A program made the translations under genes and the position numbers. A DNA stretch of 64,000 nucleotides from Desulfurococcaceae archaeon MEX13E-LK6-19. GTDB lineage: Archaea; Thermoproteota; Thermoprotei_A; Sulfolobales; Desulfurococcaceae. Location: NCBI GenBank assembly GCA_029637525.1, contig CP072660.1, positions 893,612-957,611 on the forward strand. The letters are read 5' to 3'. Shown here piece after piece: positions 9,232 to 17,426 of this stretch (its first letter is position 1; every line of letters begins with the position of its first letter). The notes under the pieces are model-generated. The model was not told where the DNA came from. It made no database searches and saw only the letters and a program-made list of their open reading frames with translations.

Positions 9232-9996
9232 TCATGGTACTATGGAAGTACTGTAAGTGGTCCCCGTTACGATAATCTTTCTTATGTTCTTGTTCGTGTA
9301 GAAACTTAGTTTTGACGCAATTCCATCAAGGAAACCTGTTAATTGCTCTGTAGGAGCGTCTGTTACAAGTATCAACATAATTTCCTTCTCTGTCTCAACA
9401 ATTATAAGCGGGTAATTATCTATTCTTGTTAAGACCATGGGGTTCTTGCCATGTTTTTTCTTGAGTTCATTAATGATGCTATTAGTGATCACGCCTAGAA
9501 GCATTTCTTTAGATAAACTTATTACGCCGCTTTGTTTTTCAAGTTTTTCAGCAATAATGGAATTAGCTTCTTTAATCATGTATAGTATTCTTGATGAAGA
9601 CTCGTCTATGTAATTCTTTAGCTCGGTACGAATGTTCTCTAGTTCCTTCTTTAGGCTCCTAGTACTATCGTTGATGTTCTTAATGATTTCATGTCTCGAC
9701 GCTTCTATTCTATTAATTGCTTCTTTTTGTTCCTGTGATAGTGTATCGAGTCTTCTTGTAACGTTATCAGACATACTTGATAGTTCATTACGTAATTCCT
9801 CGGATATGTATGATACTCTTGTTATGATATCGTGTGTTTTCATTATTATTGGTGACAAATCCTGTATTGTCTTGGTGTTATCTTTTATCTCCTCTAGGTA
9901 TTGTACAATTGATGCTAAGGCCATGTTTATGTCGTTTATTTTCCTGTTTAGGTCATTGATGCGTGCCATCAAGTTTTTATCTTTAGAGCCTGTCAT
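9232..9996 (-). CDS. Long coiled-coil protein, partner of the 1106-residue beta-domain protein
   Basis: 254 residues. About 1-175 is nearly continuous heptad-like helix (INDLNRKINDINMALASIVQ, then RLDTLSQEQKEAINRIEASR and ILYMIKEANSIIAEKLEKQ). The last 75 residues form a small alpha/beta domain with NYPLIIVETEKEIMLILVTD and IRKIIVTGTTYSTSIVP. There is no signal peptide or membrane span, so it is cytoplasmic or peripheral. Its start overlaps the stop of the giant upstream gene by one base (TAATG), which strongly suggests coupled translation and one complex. I do not recognise the C-terminal domain; it could be an oligomer cap or ligand-binding module. Confidence 0.7.
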   Translation of the reverse strand: MTGSKDKNLMARINDLNRKINDINMALASIVQYLEEIKDNTKTIQDLSPIIMKTHDIITRVSYISEELRNELSSMSDNVTRRLDTLSQEQKEAINRIEASRHEIIKNINDSTRSLKKELENIRTELKNYIDESSSRILYMIKEANSIIAEKLEKQSGVISLSKEMLLGVITNSIINELKKKHGKNPMVLTRIDNYPLIIVETEKEIMLILVTDAPTEQLTGFLDGIASKLSFYTNKNIRKIIVTGTTYSTSIVP

Positions 9997-12900
9997 TAGA
10001 CTACACCTCTAGATAATTCTTTTAGATCATGGATTGTCATGCCCTTGAAAAGAGGCTTAGAGTAATCAGGTGCTTTATAGTCTCTATATACAATGTATCG
10101 AGTTATTATGGCTGCGGCAAGACTTGCTTTAGGCTCGCTTATGTTCTTTAGTATGTTTCTTAGGTAAGGAGCAAACCTCATGTTCAATAGAGTTTTCCAG
10201 CCGCCTGCAGCTAGGGCAAACATTAAACTATCTATATTCTTGTTTTTAATGAGATACTCTATTGCACCATAATTGTAGATAGGTTTTCCGGAAAGTAATG
10301 TATACATTACCATTAAATCTCCTATTAACGGATCCTTTGGTAATAGAGGCTCGCTATAGGGGTTTAAAAGCAGTTTTCTTATCTGCGAGTAGATCATGCT
10401 TGGATTCATTATTACTCTATCTCTCTTTAGCGGAATTATTGCTTGAGGGGCTTCTATTGACTCAATAATTTCAATTAATTTATCATAGTCACGTTCACTA
10501 CACGCCATTGTGTAACGACATAGAGTGAGTGCCCAAGCAAGCTCCATGAATATAATGAAGTCTTTTTGCGAACTCACGTATCTAGACACGCTTTCGTTAA
10601 TGACCTTCTTAATATAGTCTACGTTTCCATTGGGAGTCATTGATTCGATAATGTATTTTGCTAAGAGACTATAGAAATCAATCGGGTAAGATATTCTTCG
10701 TCTATGAATACTATCAATTGCTTCTTTTGCGATACTGTATAGTATTCTTGACGCCTCATAAGGTGTTCCGCAATCAAGAGGATTATCGGATATTGGTAAC
10801 AATACCTCGGCCCAGCCGTTGGGTAATATTGTGTGCGGATATTGTCTTATACATTCATAATCGTAAGACCTTGGTGGATAGAATATGTCAACAAATACCT
10901 GGGGCTCAATAGCAACATTGATTTCCTCTTTAATTACATCGCTAGAACCGGGTATTGATGCCGTTAGTTCAACGACTCTATTTTCTTGAAGACTATATGG
11001 TATGTCAATTACGAGTCTTAATCTTGTCTGGTACTTACCTTCTAGCGTGATCCCTGTAAGCTCGTTTGACTGTAGTGTGCCAGTGTTATAGAATGGTTTG
11101 ATATCTCTCGATCTTGCGGAGAGTTTTATTCCAGAAACCTGTTTATGTGATATATTGGATAATTTAACATCTATAGTCTTAACATTGTATTCTTCATTAA
11201 AGACTATCTTAACCGGGGGATACGGGTTTTTCACGTTAATTTGTTTTTCACTAACTATTATACGAAGCGGGTAATCTGCGGTAAACTCTTTCTCGATTAC
11301 AACTTCTCTACCGCTATATTGTTTGTCTCCTACTATGTGTACTGGCGTATATGTTAGACTTACGACAGCTCTATCTTTTCTAGGAATAATCACGGTAAAT
11401 GTTTCAGAACTACTTGTTCCTAGACCTGGTTCCATGAACAAGGAGCCTTTTACTATACGTTCTTGTTTGTTTCCACTTATGAACAATATGTTATCAATGG
11501 CTTTTAGTTCGTAAATAATCTTTGGCGCGATATGGGTTTGATTGATAAAACTTATTTTCAGTGTCAGTGGTATGCCTGTGAACACGTCTTCGGCAATGGT
11601 TATTTCAGCTGATACTAGAGGCTCTATTATCTCATTAATCGTATCTATAGAATCTTCATAGGCTTCATCGCGGACAAATATTGTTGCTTTACCAGGTTTC
11701 TCGGCTGTACAGGGGATTTCGTAGATGCTTCTACCAGGATCTAATAATAATTCCCTGCTATGTAGCCTGATATTGTCAGAAGAATCTATTTCTACTTTAA
11801 GTTGTTTATCGAAATTATTTACTACTTCAAGTAAAAGTCTTGCATTTTCTCCGATAACAACTTTCTCTCCGCCTAAAGGAGATATTATTTTGGCCGAGAG
11901 GAGCTTGAAACGAGGTATAACTTCTACTTTCAGTTCGAACTTATCTTCGTAAAGCACGACGTTCCTATTCAGTACTCTCACGGTTATAGGGATCGTGAAT
12001 ACACCGGTTTCTAAGCCAGCAATCTTTATGCTTATTGGGGTAGTCTTATTGGCATCAAGATCTCTAGATTCAATATCTACATCTACTTGTGGAGGAGCTA
12101 GGGCGTTTATTTCTGGTTTGAGTATTATACTTGTAGGATTAGTTATTAGTAATCCTGTGGAAGCTTCTTCGCCATGAATAATTTTTAATTCTTTATCAAT
12201 TAATTCTATTTTTATTTCTGGTCTCGTTAATGGTGGGAGTTTTGTTAATTCTATGCTGTATGTTATTGGCTCGAAAGACTCTATTTGTTCTTCAACAACG
12301 ACTTCACCTTTTTCATCACTAAGTACATCAAGCTCTGTAGTTACAACAACTTCTCCTTCGGGATCTATTGTTGTTTGTACTGTTGATTCAGAGCCATAGG
12401 CTTTAATGTATAGTTTAATATTTACAGGTGACATGAAATCTTCATTTATTATCTTAAAGAATAATTTTACCCGTGAACCAGGGATAAGTAATCCTTCAGC
12501 CCAATGATCAACTATTTTTGTCCGTGGCGGTTTAACTACTTTAACAGGGATGGTGATTTTTTCTTCATAACCAGTTACTTCATCAATGGCGTGGACGATA
12601 ATATTGTCTCCTTCCTCAGTAAATTTTAGAAGAAGCTTATCGTATACAGGTTTATGCGCATCAACAATGTAGTCTTTAACGATGGGCTCACCAGGGTACT
12701 TTACGACTAATCTAATCTTATTGTTAAGGTAAGGCTTTATTGCAATACGTAGATCAACTTGATCGCCAATGAAAAACGCCTTTTGCTCATAGCCTTCTTT
12801 AATCCTGAGACCGGCTTCTAAAGTATATGGTGGGACTATGGATAATTCTAGTATTTCGCTCAAAAGCTTGTTTTCTTTTTCTTCCTTTTGGAGTTTATAG

Positions 12901-13316
12901 CTAACTTCTATGGGGATGCTTTCTTTCTTAGCTATTGTCTCGGGGCTGTAGAATATCGTCATTTCTATGGAGAATGTATCTTCAGCTTTTCCCTTCTTTA
13001 CAGTAATAGGTAGGATTATTTCAAGTTGTTCTGGTGTCGATGTTCTGCTCACGTTTCCTGGTAGTATCTTTCCTTTATCATCGTACTTAGGCTCCGATAA
13101 TCTATAATCTATGATTCCATGTAGCGGATTACCAAGTTTTAGAATTATATCGAAATTATCTATACATTTTCCAAACATTTTCGTACAGACGTATTTGAAT
13201 GAAATACTTACCCTAGCTACTTCAACGGCACCAGCACCATAAACTACATGATCAACAAGCTTTTCTATATTTACGTTAAACGTCAAAGGCTGCGACATGT
13301 TCATCATCTTGAACAC
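9996..13316 (-). CDS. Giant (1106-residue) tandem beta-sandwich protein without signal peptide
   Basis: I do not recognise this protein. Residues 1 to about 790 are almost entirely beta-strand and look like seven to nine CARDB/Ig-like repeats. The recurring pattern is a strand, an LRIAIKP- or LLLEVVNN-like core and a threonine- or valine-rich end strand (GEKVVIGENARLLLEVVN, then GIPLTLKISFINQTHI). Residues about 830-1106 switch to an all-helical domain (EASRILYSIAKEAIDSIHRR, then FIIFMELAWALTLCRYTMA). No signal peptide or membrane helix is visible, which is odd for such repeats, usually found on exported proteins. Cysteines near residue 49 (VCTKMFGKCID) could form a disulfide or bind metal. 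Its stop overlaps the start of the coiled-coil gene. Confidence 0.75.
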   Translation of the reverse strand: MFKMMNMSQPLTFNVNIEKLVDHVVYGAGAVEVARVSISFKYVCTKMFGKCIDNFDIILKLGNPLHGIIDYRLSEPKYDDKGKILPGNVSRTSTPEQLEIILPITVKKGKAEDTFSIEMTIFYSPETIAKKESIPIEVSYKLQKEEKENKLLSEILELSIVPPYTLEAGLRIKEGYEQKAFFIGDQVDLRIAIKPYLNNKIRLVVKYPGEPIVKDYIVDAHKPVYDKLLLKFTEEGDNIIVHAIDEVTGYEEKITIPVKVVKPPRTKIVDHWAEGLLIPGSRVKLFFKIINEDFMSPVNIKLYIKAYGSESTVQTTIDPEGEVVVTTELDVLSDEKGEVVVEEQIESFEPITYSIELTKLPPLTRPEIKIELIDKELKIIHGEEASTGLLITNPTSIILKPEINALAPPQVDVDIESRDLDANKTTPISIKIAGLETGVFTIPITVRVLNRNVVLYEDKFELKVEVIPRFKLLSAKIISPLGGEKVVIGENARLLLEVVNNFDKQLKVEIDSSDNIRLHSRELLLDPGRSIYEIPCTAEKPGKATIFVRDEAYEDSIDTINEIIEPLVSAEITIAEDVFTGIPLTLKISFINQTHIAPKIIYELKAIDNILFISGNKQERIVKGSLFMEPGLGTSSSETFTVIIPRKDRAVVSLTYTPVHIVGDKQYSGREVVIEKEFTADYPLRIIVSEKQINVKNPYPPVKIVFNEEYNVKTIDVKLSNISHKQVSGIKLSARSRDIKPFYNTGTLQSNELTGITLEGKYQTRLRLVIDIPYSLQENRVVELTASIPGSSDVIKEEINVAIEPQVFVDIFYPPRSYDYECIRQYPHTILPNGWAEVLLPISDNPLDCGTPYEASRILYSIAKEAIDSIHRRRISYPIDFYSLLAKYIIESMTPNGNVDYIKKVINESVSRYVSSQKDFIIFMELAWALTLCRYTMACSERDYDKLIEIIESIEAPQAIIPLKRDRVIMNPSMIYSQIRKLLLNPYSEPLLPKDPLIGDLMVMYTLLSGKPIYNYGAIEYLIKNKNIDSLMFALAAGGWKTLLNMRFAPYLRNILKNISEPKASLAAAIITRYIVYRDYKAPDYSKPLFKGMTIHDLKELSRGVV

Positions 13317-13407
13317 TATATCTTACTTTGTAAATAAACTTGTCCCTAGAACATATTAACTATATCCTGTTCTTGCCTAAATTACATGAATTCTTGAACC
13401 TAAGTAT

Positions 13408-14775
13408 CTAAGAAGACTTCCAGTACCATGGGACGTATAGTCTTTTAGGTGGTTCTTTTTTCTCCCTACCAAATCTCTCAATGGGCTTCATTAAATGTTT
13501 AAAACTCCTAGGTGGAGGCTGGTAAAATCCTGGTGTAACATCTCTTGGAAGAGGAATAGCTATTTTCTTGGCATTAGGATCCTTATACCCGCATTTCTTA
13601 CATCTATACCCTTTACCTCTACCCATTGACTCCATGCGTGCACTACATCTAGGACATCGTGGAGCTACATACTTGTACCTAGGAGCGAGCTTAATGATAC
13701 GTATTTTTTCGAGGTTAAGAGTTGGGCCATGATTAGAGCTAGGTGGTCTTATAATGCCGTATACTTCAACAATATCGCCCGGTATTAGTTTTTCAACAAT
13801 ATTTCTGAATCCACCCGTAGGCTCATAAGCAGCTACATCGAGTTCTCTAGTGTTATCCGTTATTTTGAAGACGACATGTCCACCACGTATCCTTCTTGGC
13901 TGGCTATATACTGTGGCAATAATTCTTATTCCTGTGTAAATATATGCCTCGTTTAAACTAGTTATTTGCCTTAAATGCATGTCTGTAGCTTGATTAGTCC
14001 TGTATATAATCCACATGTCGATGGGTTCGAGTACATGTATCATTCGAAGAGCCTCTACTAAATACTCGGGTTCTTCGCCTCGTATACCGAACAATACAGG
14101 ATCCGGTCCATGAGGTGTTATGAGGGGCTTGTCCACTTCATGATCATAATTAAGAAAAGTCTTACCCTTCAAGGCTAAATCCATGTTCTTTACACTCAAT
14201 GGATCTACGAGTCTTGGTTTTCCCCAATACTCTGGCTTCCTGTAGGCTATTAGTTCATAAGTATAATCGCTATCTCTAAGCGTTACTCCTATGGATGCAT
14301 ATGCCCCAACAAGACCCCTATATCCTCGTATCCTCGTGTCTTTATGAAGATTAGTTATCTTGTCGATGACTCTTAGTAGAAGATCTTTTGGAATAATATC
14401 CTGGACTGCTTTGTGCCCCAGCCATTCAAGTGTTTTATCAGGATACCCTACGACCATAGCGAGAGCTGGATGACTTTCTGGATGCATGAATTCTCTGACA
14501 TAGTTTTCTACTTCAACAACAGCTTCTTCGTATAGATCGAAAGCTTTTTCTTCGTCTGGCACTCTTACTCTAACAACAAGTCCTCCATTACCTCTTGTCT
14601 TCCATGGGACACCGGGGGCTAGTCTTATCAAGTTTGGATAATCTATAAACTCGACCCAAGGTTTTTTAGACCATTTTATGATGAGTTCAGAAACAAAATG
14701 TGTTGTACAACCACCTTGAGGGCTATCTATGTCGTCGAACCCTATGTTAACTACTACTCCCTGTTTATTCGTCAA
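13408..14775 (-). CDS. tiaS: tRNA(Ile2) 2-agmatinylcytidine synthetase
   Basis: Modifies C34 of tRNA(Ile2) with agmatine so that it reads AUA; specific to archaea. The N-terminal kinase-like region starts VVNIGFDDIDSPQGGCTTHF and continues APGVPWKTRGNGGLVVRV. An OB fold follows at about 280-360 (GHVVFKITDNTRELDVAAYE, then GDIVEVYGIIRPP). A zinc ribbon sits near 375-400 with CPRC and CKKCGYKD. The length of 455 is normal. The start is TTG at 14775, inside the end of the deoxyhypusine synthase gene (11-base overlap), so the two genes are co-transcribed. Both act on translation. Confidence 0.93.
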   Translation of the reverse strand: MTNKQGVVVNIGFDDIDSPQGGCTTHFVSELIIKWSKKPWVEFIDYPNLIRLAPGVPWKTRGNGGLVVRVRVPDEEKAFDLYEEAVVEVENYVREFMHPESHPALAMVVGYPDKTLEWLGHKAVQDIIPKDLLLRVIDKITNLHKDTRIRGYRGLVGAYASIGVTLRDSDYTYELIAYRKPEYWGKPRLVDPLSVKNMDLALKGKTFLNYDHEVDKPLITPHGPDPVLFGIRGEEPEYLVEALRMIHVLEPIDMWIIYRTNQATDMHLRQITSLNEAYIYTGIRIIATVYSQPRRIRGGHVVFKITDNTRELDVAAYEPTGGFRNIVEKLIPGDIVEVYGIIRPPSSNHGPTLNLEKIRIIKLAPRYKYVAPRCPRCSARMESMGRGKGYRCKKCGYKDPNAKKIAIPLPRDVTPGFYQPPPRSFKHLMKPIERFGREKKEPPKRLYVPWYWKSS

Positions 14776-15793
14776 GTTTTATTTTGCCCTCCATTATACA
14801 CTTAGCGCCAGCAACAACTAATGGTAGCGTGATAGTAGCATCACCATATACTACAGCTCTACGTCCTCCAGCCTTTAGCTTACCCCATGATATCGCCTCT
14901 CTTGGTTGTGCACCACTTAAACTTCCATCGTATTCAACAGCGGTTGTAAGGTATACCACGTAGTCAAGTCCGTCTCTGAATTGCGACCACCATATGGTAT
15001 GGTGCTTGCTTATCCCACCACCTATTATGAGTCCGCCGAGCTTCTTTGCCTCGAAAACCTTGTCGGCTAATAGCTTTTCGTCCCCTATGACATCTAATTT
15101 TAAGCCAGTAAACTGGCTTTGTATAACTATTTGTGTACCAAAAGCTCCATCCGTTATACCTGGCACTATTACTGGTATATTCTTTTCAGCCGCAGCTCTA
15201 AGTATTGAGAACGGGTCCTGGATCTTCTCTCCAACTCTACGTAGGATCTCATGTGGACTCCATTCTTTCTTCTCGTTTGCTAGTTCCCTCAATAACTCTC
15301 GAGTGAAGTCTTCTATTGCAATGCCATAGTTTTCAAATGGTATGAATATATTTCCTAGTCTATGTATTTCGAGAGTTCTCAACAGAGCGTCATCAGCATA
15401 GAATGTGCCTTTATAGTATTTGCGTCCAGTACCACGGGCTATGTCGTGGTCTATGGTGCCACATGTTGTTATGATTATATGGGGGAATCCTTCACGGATA
15501 AGTTGTGTCAACACCCCTCTTAGACCAGTGGCAACAATATTTGCCGTGAATGCTAGGAAGCGAGTTGTATTGTCATCACTCCACATTTCGGCAAGTATTT
15601 TAGCTGCTTCAATTATATGCCCTGCCATAAATCCATGGGCTTGATTAAAGTACTCTATAAGATCGCATATACAAGTATTTGTATGTATCATGTAATCCTT
15701 GATAGGCTTCTTGAGGAGTTCTTTACGTATATCGCCAAGCATGATATCTTCGTCAACCGGCATGATTATCACGGGCTTCTTGTTTGTTTTCAT
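14765..15793 (-). CDS. dhs: Deoxyhypusine synthase
   Basis: Transfers the aminobutyl group of spermidine to a lysine of archaeal initiation factor aIF5A, the first step to (deoxy)hypusine. The active-site lysine lies in GGGISKHHTIWWSQFRDG. The NAD-binding and substrate segments TTCGTIDHDIARGTG and TAVEYDGSLSGAQPREAISW are clear. The length of 342 is normal for the family. ATG at 15793 gives MKTNKKPVIIMPVDEDIMLG. It overlaps tiaS downstream by 11 bases and faces the nuclease gene across a 61-base divergent promoter region. Confidence 0.95.
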   Translation of the reverse strand: MKTNKKPVIIMPVDEDIMLGDIRKELLKKPIKDYMIHTNTCICDLIEYFNQAHGFMAGHIIEAAKILAEMWSDDNTTRFLAFTANIVATGLRGVLTQLIREGFPHIIITTCGTIDHDIARGTGRKYYKGTFYADDALLRTLEIHRLGNIFIPFENYGIAIEDFTRELLRELANEKKEWSPHEILRRVGEKIQDPFSILRAAAEKNIPVIVPGITDGAFGTQIVIQSQFTGLKLDVIGDEKLLADKVFEAKKLGGLIIGGGISKHHTIWWSQFRDGLDYVVYLTTAVEYDGSLSGAQPREAISWGKLKAGGRRAVVYGDATITLPLVVAGAKCIMEGKIKLDE

Positions 15794-15854
15794 AATACCT
15801 TAGGGTTAGTTATTTATTAAAATATTGTTTGGGAGATAGTAAATCTGGATAATT

Positions 15855-16577
15855 ATGTGTGGTGTACTTAGCGGTATGGAAGCTGGTACTGTGAGGATGA
15901 TTATTGAGGAGGTTTTGAAGAGGAACAAGGTTACCATAGATGATTTATCTAAGACTCTTCACATATCGAAGGAAGTTGTTTCACTAGCGTTAAGGCTTAT
16001 TCCGGGTATTTCATTAAAGAATGGCAGTGTTGTTGTGGAGAATAAGTTAGTACTCGTTATTGAGGGTATTAAGCGGGGTTTGCCTGTAAAGAGGCTTTCG
16101 CGTTATGTTGACTGGAGAGACTTCGAGAAATTGTCTGCAGAGATCCTCTCTAGCCATGGTTATAGTGTTTATACAAATGTGTTAATGACCAAGCCTATTA
16201 GGCTTGAAATAGATGTTGTTGGCGTCGATATTGGCTCTGGTAGAGCTATTGTTGTTGATTGTAAACACTGGATCCATGGTTTATCTCCGTCAATGCTCTA
16301 TGATGTCGGAAGAAAACATATCGAGAGAACAGTGAAGTTTCTAAAGTACATTGACTGGATTACAAGAAAATATCCTCTCCTAAAGAAAGTAAAATACGCC
16401 GTACCGGTCATAGTTACTTTAACCACGCCTAAAATAAGAACAGTAGATCGACGTGTTGTGATAGTCAATATAGGCGAGTTCAATAACTTTCTTCAAGACA
16501 TACATCTTGTTCTCGATGAATTAGGTATAGAAACTATAGCAAGAGAAAACACTGGGACACTGGAATCTCTTCTCTAA
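15855..16577 (+). CDS. Predicted PD-(D/E)XK nuclease with N-terminal helix-turn-helix (Mrr-like)
   Basis: 240 residues. The N-terminal third is a small helical domain (VTIDDLSKTLHISKEVVSLA) like a winged helix. The middle resembles Mrr-type restriction-endonuclease folds: DWRDFEKLSAEILSSHGY, then LEIDVVGVDIGSGRAIVVDC ending in KHW. The D...(x)VDCK pattern supplies the metal-binding Asp and the Asp/Lys of a PD-(D/E)XK site, with Cys adjoining. It could be a DNA repair or defence nuclease; no modification gene is nearby, so a classical restriction role is unlikely. Alternative starts are ATG at 15855 or at 15876 (MEAGTVRM). Confidence 0.72.
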   Translation: MCGVLSGMEAGTVRMIIEEVLKRNKVTIDDLSKTLHISKEVVSLALRLIPGISLKNGSVVVENKLVLVIEGIKRGLPVKRLSRYVDWRDFEKLSAEILSSHGYSVYTNVLMTKPIRLEIDVVGVDIGSGRAIVVDCKHWIHGLSPSMLYDVGRKHIERTVKFLKYIDWITRKYPLLKKVKYAVPVIVTLTTPKIRTVDRRVVIVNIGEFNNFLQDIHLVLDELGIETIARENTGTLESLL

Positions 16578-17308
16578 ATCAATGAATCTATATTCTTGTA
16601 AAGCACTATAAACGCGTGTATGGAGTGATACAAGCTTACACCGGCCATCAAGGCTATACCTGCCAATACAAGATATGCTATCACAGGACTGACTCCTAAT
16701 GCCTCGGTTATCTCCTGGATTTCGCTTGGAGAAGTACAGGCGTAGGCCACATAGTATAAAGCTATGGAGTCTATGAAGACGATGAGTGGAAGAAGTATTG
16801 AAGCTATTACTGCTCCTAGTTTTCTCCTAGCTCTAAACGCATGTATCGATATAAGCATTGGGAAGAGTAGGAAACCTATTAGAATTCCTGCTCCCTGGAA
16901 GAATAATGGCGTCAATATTATTGCCAGTACAAATGCGAGAATGTACTTCTTATAGGCTCTTCTTACAATAGTTATCTTACCCGAGAAATCATAATAGGCT
17001 GCGGAAGCATATGAGCGGAGTAAGCTTATTCTGTGTGCAAGTTCGCTAGGTCTTTGAACAAGTTTTGTTATTTCTCTTAAAATACTACGTGATGCCTTAA
17101 GCAGTTTCTCTGCTAGAAGAACGTTACTGTACTTCATTTCCTTCAAGGACATGTCTATGTATTTGAGAGCTTCTTCTAGGTTCTTTTTTGTTTTAAAAGA
17201 AATTTTAGGAGGTAAAAGACCTTGTTTAGAAAAATAATCTATTTTTTCCATGATTTTCTGGATACTGTTCTTCGTATCTAGTAGTAGTTCATTGGGGTTT
17301 TTGCTCAC
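16574..17308 (-). CDS. Multi-span membrane protein coupled to the transporter operon
   Basis: 244 residues if begun at the GTG at 17308, which overlaps the stop of the 36-residue membrane peptide (GTGA) and follows GAGGAAG. A longer frame runs to 17425 but would overlap that peptide. The N-terminal half is soluble, helical and basic (about 1-125). Four hydrophobic segments follow: AFVLAIILTPLFF, ILIGFLLFPMLISI, VIASILLPLIVFIDSIAL and VIAYLVLAGIALMAGV. I do not recognise the family. Its last bases overlap the nuclease stop by four bases on the opposite strand. Coupling suggests an accessory function for the sodium-dependent transporter. Confidence 0.7.
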   Translation of the reverse strand: MSKNPNELLLDTKNSIQKIMEKIDYFSKQGLLPPKISFKTKKNLEEALKYIDMSLKEMKYSNVLLAEKLLKASRSILREITKLVQRPSELAHRISLLRSYASAAYYDFSGKITIVRRAYKKYILAFVLAIILTPLFFQGAGILIGFLLFPMLISIHAFRARRKLGAVIASILLPLIVFIDSIALYYVAYACTSPSEIQEITEALGVSPVIAYLVLAGIALMAGVSLYHSIHAFIVLYKNIDSLI

Positions 17309-17415
17309 TCTTTCTTCCTCTTGGAAACTTTTAGCCATTTTATACCAACAAACGCCAGCAGTAGAAATACTATTCCCCAGCCGATTGCAAGGAACACGAG
17401 TGCTTCGAAGGCCAT
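17305..17415 (-). CDS. 36-residue single-span membrane peptide, MetS-like transporter subunit
   Basis: A short gene not found by length-based calling. It begins MAFEALVFLAIGWGIVFLLL and ends with a basic tail VSKRKKE, giving one membrane helix with a positive C-terminus. It starts 11 bases after the transporter stop, behind GGGTGAT. Its stop overlaps the GTG start of the next membrane gene. Bacterial NSS-family methionine/alanine carriers (MetP) need a small membrane partner, MetS, encoded directly downstream. Position, size and topology fit the same role here. The homology itself is inferred, since such peptides are too short to prove by eye. Confidence 0.72.
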   Translation of the reverse strand: MAFEALVFLAIGWGIVFLLLAFVGIKWLKVSKRKKE

Positions 17416-17426
17416 GGCTTATCACC

